Shown piece by piece: positions 1-6,588 of a stretch of 14,217 nt of DNA (its first letter is position 1; each line of letters opens with the position of its first letter). A program made the translations under genes and the position numbers. Origin of the DNA: Bacteroidota bacterium (GTDB lineage Bacteria > Bacteroidota > Bacteroidia > CAMBQF01); contig JAIXUZ010000142.1 of assembly GCA_027483285.1 (NCBI GenBank), forward strand, positions 1-14,217, read 5' to 3'. The notes below the pieces were generated by a model. The model was given only the letters and a program-made list of their open reading frames with translations, was not told the DNA's origin and made no database searches.

Positions 1-325
1 CTGCCCACATAAAGTTAATCTCGTGCCCCCAGCGGTGCGCCCAGTAAAAAATAAAGTCGAAAAGAAAGAGCAGGATAATGGTGTTAATCACATTAAATTC
101 AAAATGGAAAATAGCCGTATGCTCATAAATATAGGTATATAAAAACAGCACACCTACTTTGCTAAAAACAGAAATTACCTGCTCGCCAATGCCAATACTA
201 AGGCTGGTAAGCGAGTCTTGCAGGCGGTAATAGCCCTTCATGTTGCGTTTGTACGCCGCGTAAATTTCAAGTAGAATAAGCAGTACAAAAAAAGGCACTG
301 CTAAAACAATGTAGTTGAATGTCAT
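1..325 (-). CDS. Sterol desaturase / fatty acid hydroxylase family membrane protein (5' part only)
   Basis: This is the N-terminal part of a gene that runs off the left edge of the window; 108 residues are visible. It starts MTFNYIVLAVPFF and is strongly hydrophobic, with likely membrane segments at about residues 4-22, 48-66 and 78-96. Just after the last one comes HRWGH (H97, H101), the HxxxH iron-binding box that opens the three-histidine-box cluster of the fatty acid hydroxylase/sterol desaturase superfamily, followed by EINFMWA. The later histidine boxes would lie outside the window. Family members are integral-membrane di-iron enzymes that hydroxylate or desaturate lipids or sterol-like substrates. 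The actual substrate cannot be told from this piece. The ATG at 323-325 is chosen because family members commonly begin with a similar short hydrophobic N-terminus. It is on the same strand as the universal stress gene upstream, 152 bp away, so it probably has its own promoter. Confidence 0.85.
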   Translation of the reverse strand, partial: MTFNYIVLAVPFFVLLILLEIYAAYKRNMKGYYRLQDSLTSLSIGIGEQVISVFSKVGVLFLYTYIYEHTAIFHFEFNVINTIILLFLFDFIFYWAHRWGHEINFMWA

Positions 326-376
326 GGTAAGAATAAGGTTTACAAACGCCTTACAGCAAAAACCGTACTAAAAAAC

Positions 377-390
377 GTATGCTTGCATAC
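377..390. promoter_or_regulatory. Short palindrome upstream of the desaturase gene (possible operator)
   Basis: GTATGC-TT-GCATAC is a 6-bp inverted repeat with a 2-base centre, about 50 bp upstream of the desaturase start on the minus strand. The spacing and symmetry would suit a dimeric regulator, but nothing names one, and a 6-bp palindrome can occur by chance. Confidence 0.2.
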
Positions 391-404
391 AATTTGGCGT
401 AAAA

Positions 405-458
405 TTAAAATCTGACAACTGAAAGAATTAAAAACCCCATCAAACTGTCAGATTTTAA
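405..458. terminator. 13-bp inverted repeat between the stress-protein and desaturase genes, possible terminator
   Basis: TTAAAATCTGACA (405-417) is matched exactly by its reverse complement at 446-458, with 28 bases between. It lies about 20 bp downstream of the universal stress gene stop (minus strand), and a short T-rich stretch follows on that strand. It may end the stress-gene transcript. The loop is long for an intrinsic terminator, so a protein-binding inverted repeat is also possible. Confidence 0.4.
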
Positions 459-477
459 CAATTGTCCATTAGCAAGA

Positions 478-1371
478 TTAATATCCGCCGCTACCAGAGA
501 AGTGTACGTTCTCTGGGTGTTCTTCGGGGCGTATGCTCATAACCGGTATGTTGCTATGGTTTACCACCTGCTGGGCAAATGGGCCCATAAACAAGCCTGA
601 AACGTTAGGCTCCTGTTCCGTCATCATTACAATAAGGTCGGCATCTACTGCTGTTGCAAAGTTCAACGTAAGCAATGCCAGGTTGGCGCCTTTTATTTCT
701 TTAGTAATATGCTCTATGCCATGCTTGGTTAGGTACTCTTGCACCTGCTTTACTTTTTGGTTAAGCTTGGCTTTGTCATTAGCATCAAGGTTGCTAACCA
801 GCTCGGCAAGGTAAATAGTGGCACCCATACGTTTGGCAAGGTCTACGGCATATACCACCTTTTGGCGCGATGGAGGAGAACTATCAATAGGTAATACAAT
901 TTTTTTGTACTCAGGCTCAGCATGTTTGCTATTTACCGATATAACAGGGCATGGCGCTTCTGAAACGATACGGTAAGAGTTGCTACCCATAAAAAACTCT
1001 CGGAAGCCCGATGCGCCGTGGGTTCCGGTAACAATAAGCCCCGCACCTGCTTTTTTAGCGTAGTTTACCACTTTGCCTTTTATGCTGCCAGTAGCAGCGT
1101 GCACTACTACTTTAATATGGTTTTCGCGGCTCAGTTTATCGCCAAAGGCGCGCAGTTTTTGTTCTACCTTTTCAAAAAGGTTAACAATAACGGCATCTAC
1201 TTCTTTAAATTCAGGAATATTTACGTTGGCGGTATATGCCTCTAAAACGTGTACCAAATGTATTTCTGACCCATAAAGTTTAGCCAGCTTAACGGCGTGG
1301 TTAATAGCCACATCGGCGGTTTCAGAAAAATCGGTAGGTACTACTATTATTTTAATGTCTTCGTGTTTCAT
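478..1371 (-). CDS. Universal stress protein, two tandem UspA domains
   Basis: This 297-residue cytoplasmic protein holds two UspA folds (about 5-147 and 156-282), as is usual for long Bacteroidota Usp proteins. Domain 1 opens with IKIIVVPTDFSETA and carries a complete ATP-binding signature of the G-x2-G-x9-G-S type: G116-T-H-G119, nine residues, then G129-S130. Domain 2 opens with YKKIVLPIDSS, but the matching place reads TEQE (251-254) and MGP (262-264), so both the first glycine pair and the Gly-Ser are lost. It probably does not bind ATP and may act only in pairing. Usp proteins help cells survive starvation, oxygen or redox stress, but the sequence does not say which signal applies here. 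The gene is divergent from the secreted LTD gene, with about 119 bp between starts. No clear -7 box was found on its side; the best is AAGTTTTG, one base off the consensus. Confidence 0.93.
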   Translation of the reverse strand: MKHEDIKIIVVPTDFSETADVAINHAVKLAKLYGSEIHLVHVLEAYTANVNIPEFKEVDAVIVNLFEKVEQKLRAFGDKLSRENHIKVVVHAATGSIKGKVVNYAKKAGAGLIVTGTHGASGFREFFMGSNSYRIVSEAPCPVISVNSKHAEPEYKKIVLPIDSSPPSRQKVVYAVDLAKRMGATIYLAELVSNLDANDKAKLNQKVKQVQEYLTKHGIEHITKEIKGANLALLTLNFATAVDADLIVMMTEQEPNVSGLFMGPFAQQVVNHSNIPVMSIRPEEHPENVHFSGSGGY

Positions 1372-1461
1372 AGTATTGATTTTTAGTGGTTGACATAAAG
1401 TTACAATATTTCAAAACTTAAAACAAATCATTTATCAATGTTATTTTAATGTTAAATAGGC

Positions 1462-1469
1462 TAAATTTG
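1462..1469 (+). promoter_or_regulatory. Bacteroidota-type -7 box TAAATTTG for the LTD gene
   Basis: TAAATTTG is an exact fit to the Bacteroidota -7 consensus TAnnTTTG and lies 21 bp before the ATG at 1491. No good -33 TTTG was found at the normal spacing. No Shine-Dalgarno-like run is present before the start. Confidence 0.55.
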
Positions 1470-1490
1470 TTTTATTAACGAGATTATTTG

Positions 1491-2819
1491 ATGAAAAACT
1501 ATTTACTGTTCGCTTTTTTCTACCTAAGTTTTTTAAGTTCTGAAGCCCAAACGATTAACCAAAGTATAAACGGAGGGGCTAACATTGTGATAAGCGAGGT
1601 AAACTACCATAGCGATATTGGCATTAACGGCGGCGATTGGTTTGAGCTGCACAACACCACAGCACAGCCCATAAACGTTGACGGGTGGATATTTAGGGAC
1701 AACCAGATAATCGACTCATACACCATACCACAAAACACTACGATACCTGCCAATGGCTATTTGGTACTGTGTGAGAATTTATTCCTTTTTCAGCAGCAAT
1801 ACCCGCAGGTTACCAACGTGTGCGGTGGTTTTAACTTTGGCCTTGGCAACAGTGGCGACCAGATAAACATATTTGATAACCTGAATAACCCCGTATGCAA
1901 CATGGCCTACAGCGATAGCGCCGGCTGGGGCAACGCCGCCGATGGCCTTGGTTTTACGCTGGAACTTGCCGACCCCGCAGACAACCTAAGCGACCCTGCC
2001 AATTGGTTTCCGGGTTGTGTGGGCGGTTCGCCGGGAGTGGCTTACACCCCCTGCAATTACCCTATTGTGTTTAGCGAAATTAACTACAACTCATCTCCAA
2101 TAGCCGACGCTGACGATTGGGTAGAGTTACATAATACCACAGCAAACCCCATTGCTATTGGCAACTACAAGTTTTTAGATGATAAAGATACCCTGCCTTA
2201 TACCATACCAGGCGGCACTATTTTACCCGCTAACGGCTATTTGGTTTTGTTTAAAGACAACACCCTTTTTACCAATAGGCATGCATCGGTTACCAATAAA
2301 ACAGGGCCAATCTTATCAGGGTTAAGCGGCAGTGGCGATGCATGTAGGTTGTATGACCAAACGGGCAAGCTGGTAGCATCAGTCCGCTATAACGATGAAA
2401 CTCCATGGCCACTAACGCCCGACGGCGTAGGTTATACCCTTGAACTGCTTAGTGAAACAGGCAACATGAGCGTAGGTACCAACTGGTTTGCCGGTTGCCC
2501 CGAAGGGTCGCCCGGCGGGCCGTATGTTAACCCTTGCGCACTATCGGTGGTAGAAAATAATGTATTGAGCGCAATGGCTTACCCCAACCCGTTTACAGAC
2601 AATATTCATCTACAGTGGACAGCTAAAGCATCGGCCAATACAACCATACAGTTGTTTGATATGTATGGCAAGCTGGTATCGTCAAGCACAACCCAATCAG
2701 TATCGGGTATAAACCGTTTTGATAACCCGCTGCCACAACTGGCAGCAGGTATATACATGCTTCGCCTTAATGTGGAGGGGCTTGGAGTTGCCACCTTAAA
2801 GATTCTTAAGCAGCAATAA
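1491..2819 (+). CDS. Secreted protein with two lamin-tail domains and a T9SS sorting domain
   Basis: The protein has 442 residues. MKNYLLFAFFYLSFLSSEA (1-19) is a signal peptide with likely cleavage before Q20. Two lamin-tail domains (LTD) follow at about 31-187 and 190-348; they are clear tandem duplicates, each with an (I/V)xSE(V/I)NY start, a DW(F/V)ELHNTTA motif, IPANGYLVL or LPANGYLVL, and a closing NWF.GC..GSPG..Y..PC block. The tail at 362-442 is a type A T9SS sorting domain: YPNPFTDNIHLQW, then an LFDMYGKLV strand, LAAGIYMLRL and a final LKILKQQ. The protein should therefore leave the cell through type IX secretion and be attached to the surface or released. Its partner is unknown; LTD domains are beta-sandwich binding modules, and no catalytic domain is present. 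A TTG three bases upstream is in frame, but the ATG at 1491 gives the natural signal peptide. It probably shares a transcript with the next gene, 7 bp downstream. Confidence 0.9.
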   Translation: MKNYLLFAFFYLSFLSSEAQTINQSINGGANIVISEVNYHSDIGINGGDWFELHNTTAQPINVDGWIFRDNQIIDSYTIPQNTTIPANGYLVLCENLFLFQQQYPQVTNVCGGFNFGLGNSGDQINIFDNLNNPVCNMAYSDSAGWGNAADGLGFTLELADPADNLSDPANWFPGCVGGSPGVAYTPCNYPIVFSEINYNSSPIADADDWVELHNTTANPIAIGNYKFLDDKDTLPYTIPGGTILPANGYLVLFKDNTLFTNRHASVTNKTGPILSGLSGSGDACRLYDQTGKLVASVRYNDETPWPLTPDGVGYTLELLSETGNMSVGTNWFAGCPEGSPGGPYVNPCALSVVENNVLSAMAYPNPFTDNIHLQWTAKASANTTIQLFDMYGKLVSSSTTQSVSGINRFDNPLPQLAAGIYMLRLNVEGLGVATLKILKQQ

Positions 2820-2826
2820 CATATAT

Positions 2827-3312
2827 ATGGAGCCGTTTACCATACAGGTTAAATTTACCCTTGGGCAATACATAACATTAATACTAACGCGTTTTGTACG
2901 CAGGCCATTTTTTATTGTGGTGGTTATAATAATGGCAATGTATTTGTTGTTGGGCATTTTTGCCCAAAGTCCCGATTATTTCGACAGGTCGATGGTATTC
3001 TTGCCTCTTTTCTATTTTGTGGGCCTGCCGGCTTTAATGGCTATTTCGGCGGCGCGTATTTACAAGAAAAGCCCTGCTTTGCAACATGGTATTACTTATA
3101 CCTTTAGCGACGATAATATTAACGCTGTTACCGATGGTAGCCAGGGCATTACAGCGTGGCGGAACATAGTTAAAAGGCAGGAGATGCGTGGGTATTTATA
3201 CTTATACCCCAACCGCACTAATGTATACCTGATACCATTAAAAAGCCTGACACCCAATCAAAAGGAGTGGATAAAAAGCAAGGTGCCACAAAAGAAAGGG
3301 CTGTTTTCGTAA
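2827..3312 (+). CDS. YcxB-like small membrane protein
   Basis: This is a 161-residue protein without a cleavable signal. A short polar N-terminus (MEPFTIQVKFTL) is followed by two membrane segments at about 28-46 and 56-76, then a soluble C-terminal domain (about 85-155) with the pattern TYTFSDDNINAVT...AWRNIVK...YLYLYPNRTNVYLIPLKSL. That arrangement, two helices followed by a small PH-like beta domain, is the YcxB-like family, whose function is not known. The last residues are basic (KSKVPQKKG). It starts 7 bp after the LTD gene stop and is probably co-transcribed with it, although nothing in the sequence links their functions. Confidence 0.72.
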   Translation: MEPFTIQVKFTLGQYITLILTRFVRRPFFIVVVIIMAMYLLLGIFAQSPDYFDRSMVFLPLFYFVGLPALMAISAARIYKKSPALQHGITYTFSDDNINAVTDGSQGITAWRNIVKRQEMRGYLYLYPNRTNVYLIPLKSLTPNQKEWIKSKVPQKKGLFS

Positions 3313-3346
3313 CGCCGAAAAAGAAACCACGGTAATAGTTTTTTCC

Positions 3347-3354
3347 TACTTTTA
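3347..3354 (+). promoter_or_regulatory. Possible -7 box TACTTTTA before the nucleoside phosphorylase gene
   Basis: TACTTTTA fits TAnnTTTG except at the last base and lies 15 bp before the ATG at 3370, a spacing like that of the better boxes in this window. It is weak on its own. Confidence 0.3.
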
Positions 3355-3369
3355 CCCCAAAGCGAAAGT

Positions 3370-4245
3370 ATGGAACGCATTGAGAGTTCAGAACTGGTAT
3401 TGACACCCGAAGGTGCTGTGTACCACTTAAACCTGCTCCCCGAAAATATAGGCAACACCATTTTGTTGGTGGGCGACCCAGGTCGTGTACCCGAGGTATC
3501 AAAGCATTTTGACAGTATAGATTTTAAAACTCAAAGCCGCGAGTTTATAACGCATACAGGGTCGATAGGAGGGAAGAGGCTGTCAGTAATATCATCGGGC
3601 ATTGGAACAGACAACTGCGATATTGTGCTCAACGAGCTGGATGCATTGGTAAACATAGATTTGCAAAACCGCACGGTAAAAGAGCAACACACCTCGCTTG
3701 ATATTATACGCATTGGTACATCGGGCGCTTTGCACGCTACTATAGAGCCCGATACCTATGTGGTATCTAAATACGCTATGGGTATAGATGGGATGGCTAA
3801 TTTCTATGATTTTACGCCTAGCGAAGAAGAAGAGGCCCTGGCTGAATACTTTGCCAGCAACCTTGATTGGGGCAGCGAACTGGCGTACCCCTTTGCTTTT
3901 AAAGGGTCGGAAAGGTTAACTAACCTGCTTTTGCCCGGCAATAATGCGGGGATAACCGTTACCGCCAATGGGTTTTACGGCCCACAGGGCAGGCGCTTGC
4001 GGGCGCCGCTGCGCTATCCCGACATCAATACCGGGTTTGAAACCTTTGACTATAACGGTATGAAGCTGTGTAATTATGAAATGGAAACATCGGGTATTTA
4101 CGCCCTTGCCGGAATACTGGGCCATAGCGCCGCAACTATTTGTTTAATAGTGGCTAACAGGGTAACCAAACGCTTTAGCACCCAGTACAAACCTAAAATG
4201 GAAGGGCTTATAGAACAGGTCATTGAAAGGGTAATAGCAGAATAA
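3370..4245 (+). CDS. Nucleoside phosphorylase, uridine phosphorylase type
   Basis: The 291-residue protein belongs to the PNP/UDP phosphorylase family I. It splits a nucleoside with phosphate to give free base and (deoxy)ribose-1-phosphate in pyrimidine or purine salvage, in the cytoplasm. Visible family motifs are the phosphate-binding GDPGRV (35-40), SGIGTDN (76-82), IRIGTSGAL (113-121) and the sugar-binding EMET (237-240). GFYGPQGR (201-208) corresponds in place to the FYPGQER segment of E. coli Udp, in which the Gln and Arg read the uracil ring. Here Q206 and R208 keep the Q-x-R spacing, which favours uridine over purine nucleosides. The length is somewhat greater than E. coli Udp. The start codon sits 57 bp after the YcxB-like gene, with a possible promoter between, so it may be transcribed separately. 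The substrate is inferred, not shown. Confidence 0.87.
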   Translation: MERIESSELVLTPEGAVYHLNLLPENIGNTILLVGDPGRVPEVSKHFDSIDFKTQSREFITHTGSIGGKRLSVISSGIGTDNCDIVLNELDALVNIDLQNRTVKEQHTSLDIIRIGTSGALHATIEPDTYVVSKYAMGIDGMANFYDFTPSEEEEALAEYFASNLDWGSELAYPFAFKGSERLTNLLLPGNNAGITVTANGFYGPQGRRLRAPLRYPDINTGFETFDYNGMKLCNYEMETSGIYALAGILGHSAATICLIVANRVTKRFSTQYKPKMEGLIEQVIERVIAE

Positions 4246-4281
4246 TTGCGGATAAACATAGGCTTGTAGCAAATCTCTCCC

Positions 4282-4289
4282 TATTTTAG
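4282..4289 (+). promoter_or_regulatory. Possible -7 box TATTTTAG before the lipoprotein gene
   Basis: TATTTTAG keeps the leading TA and a T-run of TAnnTTTG, but the end is off by one base. It lies 11 bp before the ATG at 4301, after a 36-bp gap from the upstream stop. It is the best candidate in a short intergenic region. Confidence 0.25.
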
Positions 4290-4300
4290 CACTCTATAAA

Positions 4301-5305
4301 ATGAGAAAAACATTTTTTTATATACTTTTTGCTGCATTGGCAATGGTTGGGTGCGAAAACTCGCTACCCGAAAATGAAACTGTATTACTATCACCAGTAG
4401 CTGATACCTTGTTTTACAGCTCTACAGAAAAAGGGCCATTCCAGATTTTTACTAAGCGTAACGGCTCGCTGATACAGGTAATTAACGACGCATCTTTTGA
4501 TTACTGGTGGGTGCGCTTGTCGCCCGACAGGCAAAAATTCATTTGCTACAAATCAGGCATAAATAACTTTTTTAAAGACAATGACTACACCAATGCTGAG
4601 CTTTGGATGTTTAACATCGATGGTACGGGTGGCAAAAAACTAATTGATAAAGGCCAATACAACTGGCGCGCACAAGGTTATGCCAACTGGCACCCCGATG
4701 GTAAGCATATTGTTATGGCAGCAGAATTGCAAGACCCCGACGACGACAACAACTACCGCTGGCACCTTTTTGTAGCCGACACTGCCGGCACAGCGCCAAT
4801 TCAGCTAAGCGACAGGGTAGGCTTGTTCTCTTGCCCCTCGGTTGATGCCACAGGCACTAAAATAACCTACTCTGCTTTTCCTGACAATATCACTTCGGGC
4901 AGCGTGTTTAAGCAGGAAATTTTTGTGGCCGATTTAGACACCAACGTGTGGGCTTTGTTTAATGAGGTGCGCATTACCAACGATACCTGGTGGGACGAAA
5001 ACCCGGCATTCTCGCCCAATGGCAATTACCTTGTATTTGGCACCGCCATTACACCAACCAACCTGTTTGAAAATACTAACCTGCGCAGGTATAGCTTTGC
5101 CGATGACAACACCGTGGTGTTGCGTGCCGATGGAGCAGCGTATTTAGTACCCGCCTGGTCTGAAGACGGCAGTTATCTTTATCTGCAGTACCGTGCAAAC
5201 GGGCAAAAACCATTTTCGTTGGCTCGTATTAATATTGATGGCTCTGGCTTTACAGAGATAATGAGCAACGAAGCCGCCGACCTTATAAACCCCATACCGT
5301 ATTAA
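4301..5305 (+). CDS. TolB-like beta-propeller lipoprotein
   Basis: The 334-residue protein begins MRKTFFYILFAALAMVGC, a lipoprotein signal with a lipid-modified cysteine at C18, so it should be anchored in the inner or outer membrane facing the periplasm. The rest is a run of PD40/WD40-like blades with the usual PDG or PNG turns: RLSPDRQKFICY, NWHPDGKHIVMAA, PSVDATGTKITYSA, PAFSPNGNYLVFG and PAWSEDGSYLYLQ. About six blades can be counted, as in the TolB C-terminal propeller. TolB itself also has an N-terminal domain, which is absent here, and no Pal or Tol genes are nearby, so this is a TolB-like propeller and not TolB. Such lipoproteins are common in Bacteroidota and usually act as binding scaffolds. 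Its stop overlaps the start of the HAD gene by one base (TAATG), implying translational coupling. Confidence 0.83.
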   Translation: MRKTFFYILFAALAMVGCENSLPENETVLLSPVADTLFYSSTEKGPFQIFTKRNGSLIQVINDASFDYWWVRLSPDRQKFICYKSGINNFFKDNDYTNAELWMFNIDGTGGKKLIDKGQYNWRAQGYANWHPDGKHIVMAAELQDPDDDNNYRWHLFVADTAGTAPIQLSDRVGLFSCPSVDATGTKITYSAFPDNITSGSVFKQEIFVADLDTNVWALFNEVRITNDTWWDENPAFSPNGNYLVFGTAITPTNLFENTNLRRYSFADDNTVVLRADGAAYLVPAWSEDGSYLYLQYRANGQKPFSLARINIDGSGFTEIMSNEAADLINPIPY

Positions 5306-5961
5306 TGATTAAAGCCGCCATTTTTGACCTTGACGGCTTACTGGTAGATTCTGAACCCCTTTGGCAACAAGCCGAAATGGAACTGTTTGCCACCGTGGGC
5401 CTTATGCTTACTGCCGAGCAGTGTATGGAAACGCAGGGCTACCGCATAGACGAAGCTGTAAAATACTGGTACCAAAAGCACCCGTGGAAAGATGTAACAA
5501 TTTCCGAACTGGCAGAACGTGTGGTAGCCCGTATGATAGAGTTGCTAAACAGCCATGCCAAGCCTATGCCGGGTGTGTTACAAACGCTCGATTTTTTCAG
5601 TCAACGGAATATCCCTATGGTGGTGGCATCATCATCTCACCTTGCAATAATTCAAAACGCGGTAAAAGGATTGGGTGTTGCCGATTATTTTCAGGGGCTA
5701 TACTCTGCCCAGTTTGAAGAGTATGGTAAGCCCCACCCGGCGGTATTTATAAATGCAGCCAAAGCGTTGGGCGTAGACCCATCAGAATGTATTGTTTTTG
5801 AAGACAGCTTTTATGGCCTGTTGGCAGCCAAAGCCGCCAAAATGAAGGCTGTTGCCGTACCCAGCCATACCGACACCACCAACCCCAAGTTTGCTTTTGC
5901 CGATGTTATTTTGCCCGGTTTAGAGCGCTGGAATGAGGAGGTTTTTAGCGAGTTGGAATAA
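5305..5961 (+). CDS. hxpB: HAD phosphatase, hexitol phosphatase HxpB type
   Basis: This 218-residue HAD-superfamily phosphatase has a subclass I cap and resembles E. coli HxpB (YniC), which removes phosphate from sugar- and hexitol-6-phosphates including 2-deoxyglucose-6-phosphate. Motif I is DLDGLLVDS with D8 as nucleophile and D10 as acid/base. Motif II is the serine of VVASSS (106-111), motif III is K142 in GKPHPAVF, and motif IV is E166-D167 in VFEDSFYG; all are intact. The cap contains GYRIDEAVKYWYQKHPW (45-61), a pattern typical of the HxpB branch and different from beta-phosphoglucomutase. It is cytoplasmic. The start overlaps the lipoprotein stop by one base, so the two are probably made together. 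The substrate is inferred from family resemblance only, and the symbol is tentative. Confidence 0.83.
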   Translation: MIKAAIFDLDGLLVDSEPLWQQAEMELFATVGLMLTAEQCMETQGYRIDEAVKYWYQKHPWKDVTISELAERVVARMIELLNSHAKPMPGVLQTLDFFSQRNIPMVVASSSHLAIIQNAVKGLGVADYFQGLYSAQFEEYGKPHPAVFINAAKALGVDPSECIVFEDSFYGLLAAKAAKMKAVAVPSHTDTTNPKFAFADVILPGLERWNEEVFSELE

Positions 5962-5976
5962 AGGGGGGTCTTTTTA

Positions 5977-6002
5977 CCCACGATTGAAATCGTGGGCTAT
6001 AT
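5977..6002. repeat. Palindromic end repeat of the Y1 transposase unit, gene-downstream copy
   Basis: CCCACGATT-GA-AATCGTGGG (5977-5996) is a perfect 9-bp palindrome with a 2-base centre, followed by CTATAT (5997-6002). Read on the minus strand it is ATATAG plus the palindrome. It matches the repeat at 6493-6518 in inverted orientation over 26 bases, with only two differences, and those two form one swapped base pair inside the stem. It lies 15 bp after the HAD stop. Confidence 0.85.
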
Positions 6003-6013
6003 ATGGGGTTAAA

Positions 6014-6448
6014 TTAGCTTTCTGTAGCCTTATAAAGCTCAATTAATTCTTTATATTCTTCTTCAAATGCCTTATATTGATGATGTTCTTTTTGGTTTTT
6101 GATATAGTAATATGTCTTATCCAGTTGCGACTCACTAACGGAAAAAGCAGCATATCCGGTTTGCCATCCAAATTCGAAAGGGGTAATTTTTTCCTGGTTA
6201 ATAAAACGTGCGCTTGAGCCTTTTATTTGTTTTATAACATCGGCGGAAGCCCTGTTTGGGTTTAGAAGAAATAACAAATGCACATGGTCGGGCATGCCGT
6301 TTGCAATTCTTACAGGGCAGCCCATCTCCTTTAATTCATTGATAAGAAAGCCATAAATACGTTTTTCTGCAGGTTGGATAATAAGTGGCTGCCAGTTTTT
6401 GGTAGAGAAGATAACATGTAACCAAATTTTGTTGTAGGAATGCGGCAT
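6014..6448 (-). CDS. REP-associated / IS200-like Y1 transposase
   Basis: This 144-residue single-domain HUH nuclease has MPHSYNKIWLHVIFSTKNWQ at the start, typical of Bacteroidota IS200-like transposases. The metal-binding HUH motif is H55-V-H57 in GMPDHVHLLF, and KGSSARFIN (76-84) follows. WQTGYAAFSVS (95-105) is the usual segment before the catalytic helix, and the nucleophile is probably Y115 in YYYIKNQKEHH, with Q119 also conserved. All key residues are present and the length is normal, so the protein looks active. Such enzymes nick and rejoin single-stranded DNA beside hairpins. It is enclosed by inverted palindromes and has no accessory TnpB gene, which fits a RAYT better than a full IS605 element. 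The DNA looks more AT-rich than its neighbours. Confidence 0.9.
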   Translation of the reverse strand: MPHSYNKIWLHVIFSTKNWQPLIIQPAEKRIYGFLINELKEMGCPVRIANGMPDHVHLLFLLNPNRASADVIKQIKGSSARFINQEKITPFEFGWQTGYAAFSVSESQLDKTYYYIKNQKEHHQYKAFEEEYKELIELYKATES

Positions 6449-6464
6449 TGAACAATTCTTTTTT

Positions 6465-6472
6465 CAAACATA
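6465..6472 (-). promoter_or_regulatory. -7 box TATGTTTG for the Y1 transposase
   Basis: The minus strand reads TATGTTTG, an exact TAnnTTTG match, 16 bp before the transposase ATG and inside the repeat-bounded unit. The gene therefore appears to carry its own promoter. The -33 region has only a TTTC-like match. Confidence 0.5.
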
Positions 6473-6492
6473 ATAAAAATGAAGAACGTGAA

Positions 6493-6518
6493 ATATAGCC
6501 CACGGTTTCAACCGTGGG
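6493..6518. repeat. Palindromic end repeat of the Y1 transposase unit, gene-upstream copy
   Basis: ATATAG (6493-6498) is followed by CCCACGGTT-TC-AACCGTGGG (6499-6518), a perfect 9-bp palindrome with a 2-base centre. Compared with the copy at 5977-6002 in inverted orientation, an A-T pair in the stem has become G-C, on both arms at once. Confidence 0.85.
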
Positions 6519-6565
6519 AGAAAGAAAAGAGGTTTGTAGGGCATAAAAGGGAGAATAGATTATGT

Positions 6566-6573
6566 TACCTTTG
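6566..6573 (+). promoter_or_regulatory. -7 box TACCTTTG for the three-gene run at 6589-9345
   Basis: TACCTTTG matches TAnnTTTG exactly and ends 15 bp before the ATG at 6589. The nearest TTTG upstream (6533-6536) is about 29 bp away, longer than the usual 19-20 spacer, so only the -7 part is convincing. It would drive all three closely packed genes downstream. Confidence 0.5.
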
Positions 6574-6588
6574 TTTATTATACAATCA

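Larger units (their letters stand above)
5977..6518 (-). mobile_element. Y1-transposase unit enclosed by inverted palindromic repeats (REPtron-like)
   Basis: The unit is 542 bp: an inverted 26-bp palindromic repeat at each end and a single Y1 transposase gene with its own -7 box inside. The two palindromes lie head to head, with ATATAG on the gene side at both ends. This resembles RAYT genes enclosed by inverted REP sequences. Ordinary IS200/IS605 elements instead carry subterminal hairpins in one orientation. No target duplication is visible, as expected for single-strand Y1 chemistry. The exact outer limits are unknown. Confidence 0.7.

Noticed and set aside
1488..1490. TTG as start of the LTD gene
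   Set aside because: The ATG directly following gives the same signal peptide and is the more common start codon.
4301..5305. True TolB of the Tol-Pal system
   Set aside because: It has a lipoprotein signal, lacks the TolB N-terminal domain and has no tol or pal neighbours.
5361..5717. 118-codon plus-strand frame inside the HAD gene
   Set aside because: The HAD frame has all four catalytic motifs over the same bases. The alternative product is low-complexity and matches nothing.
5977..6518. Full IS200/IS605 element with TnpB
   Set aside because: There is only one gene and no TnpB or guide RNA region, and the end palindromes are inverted to each other, unlike the same-orientation hairpins of IS605.
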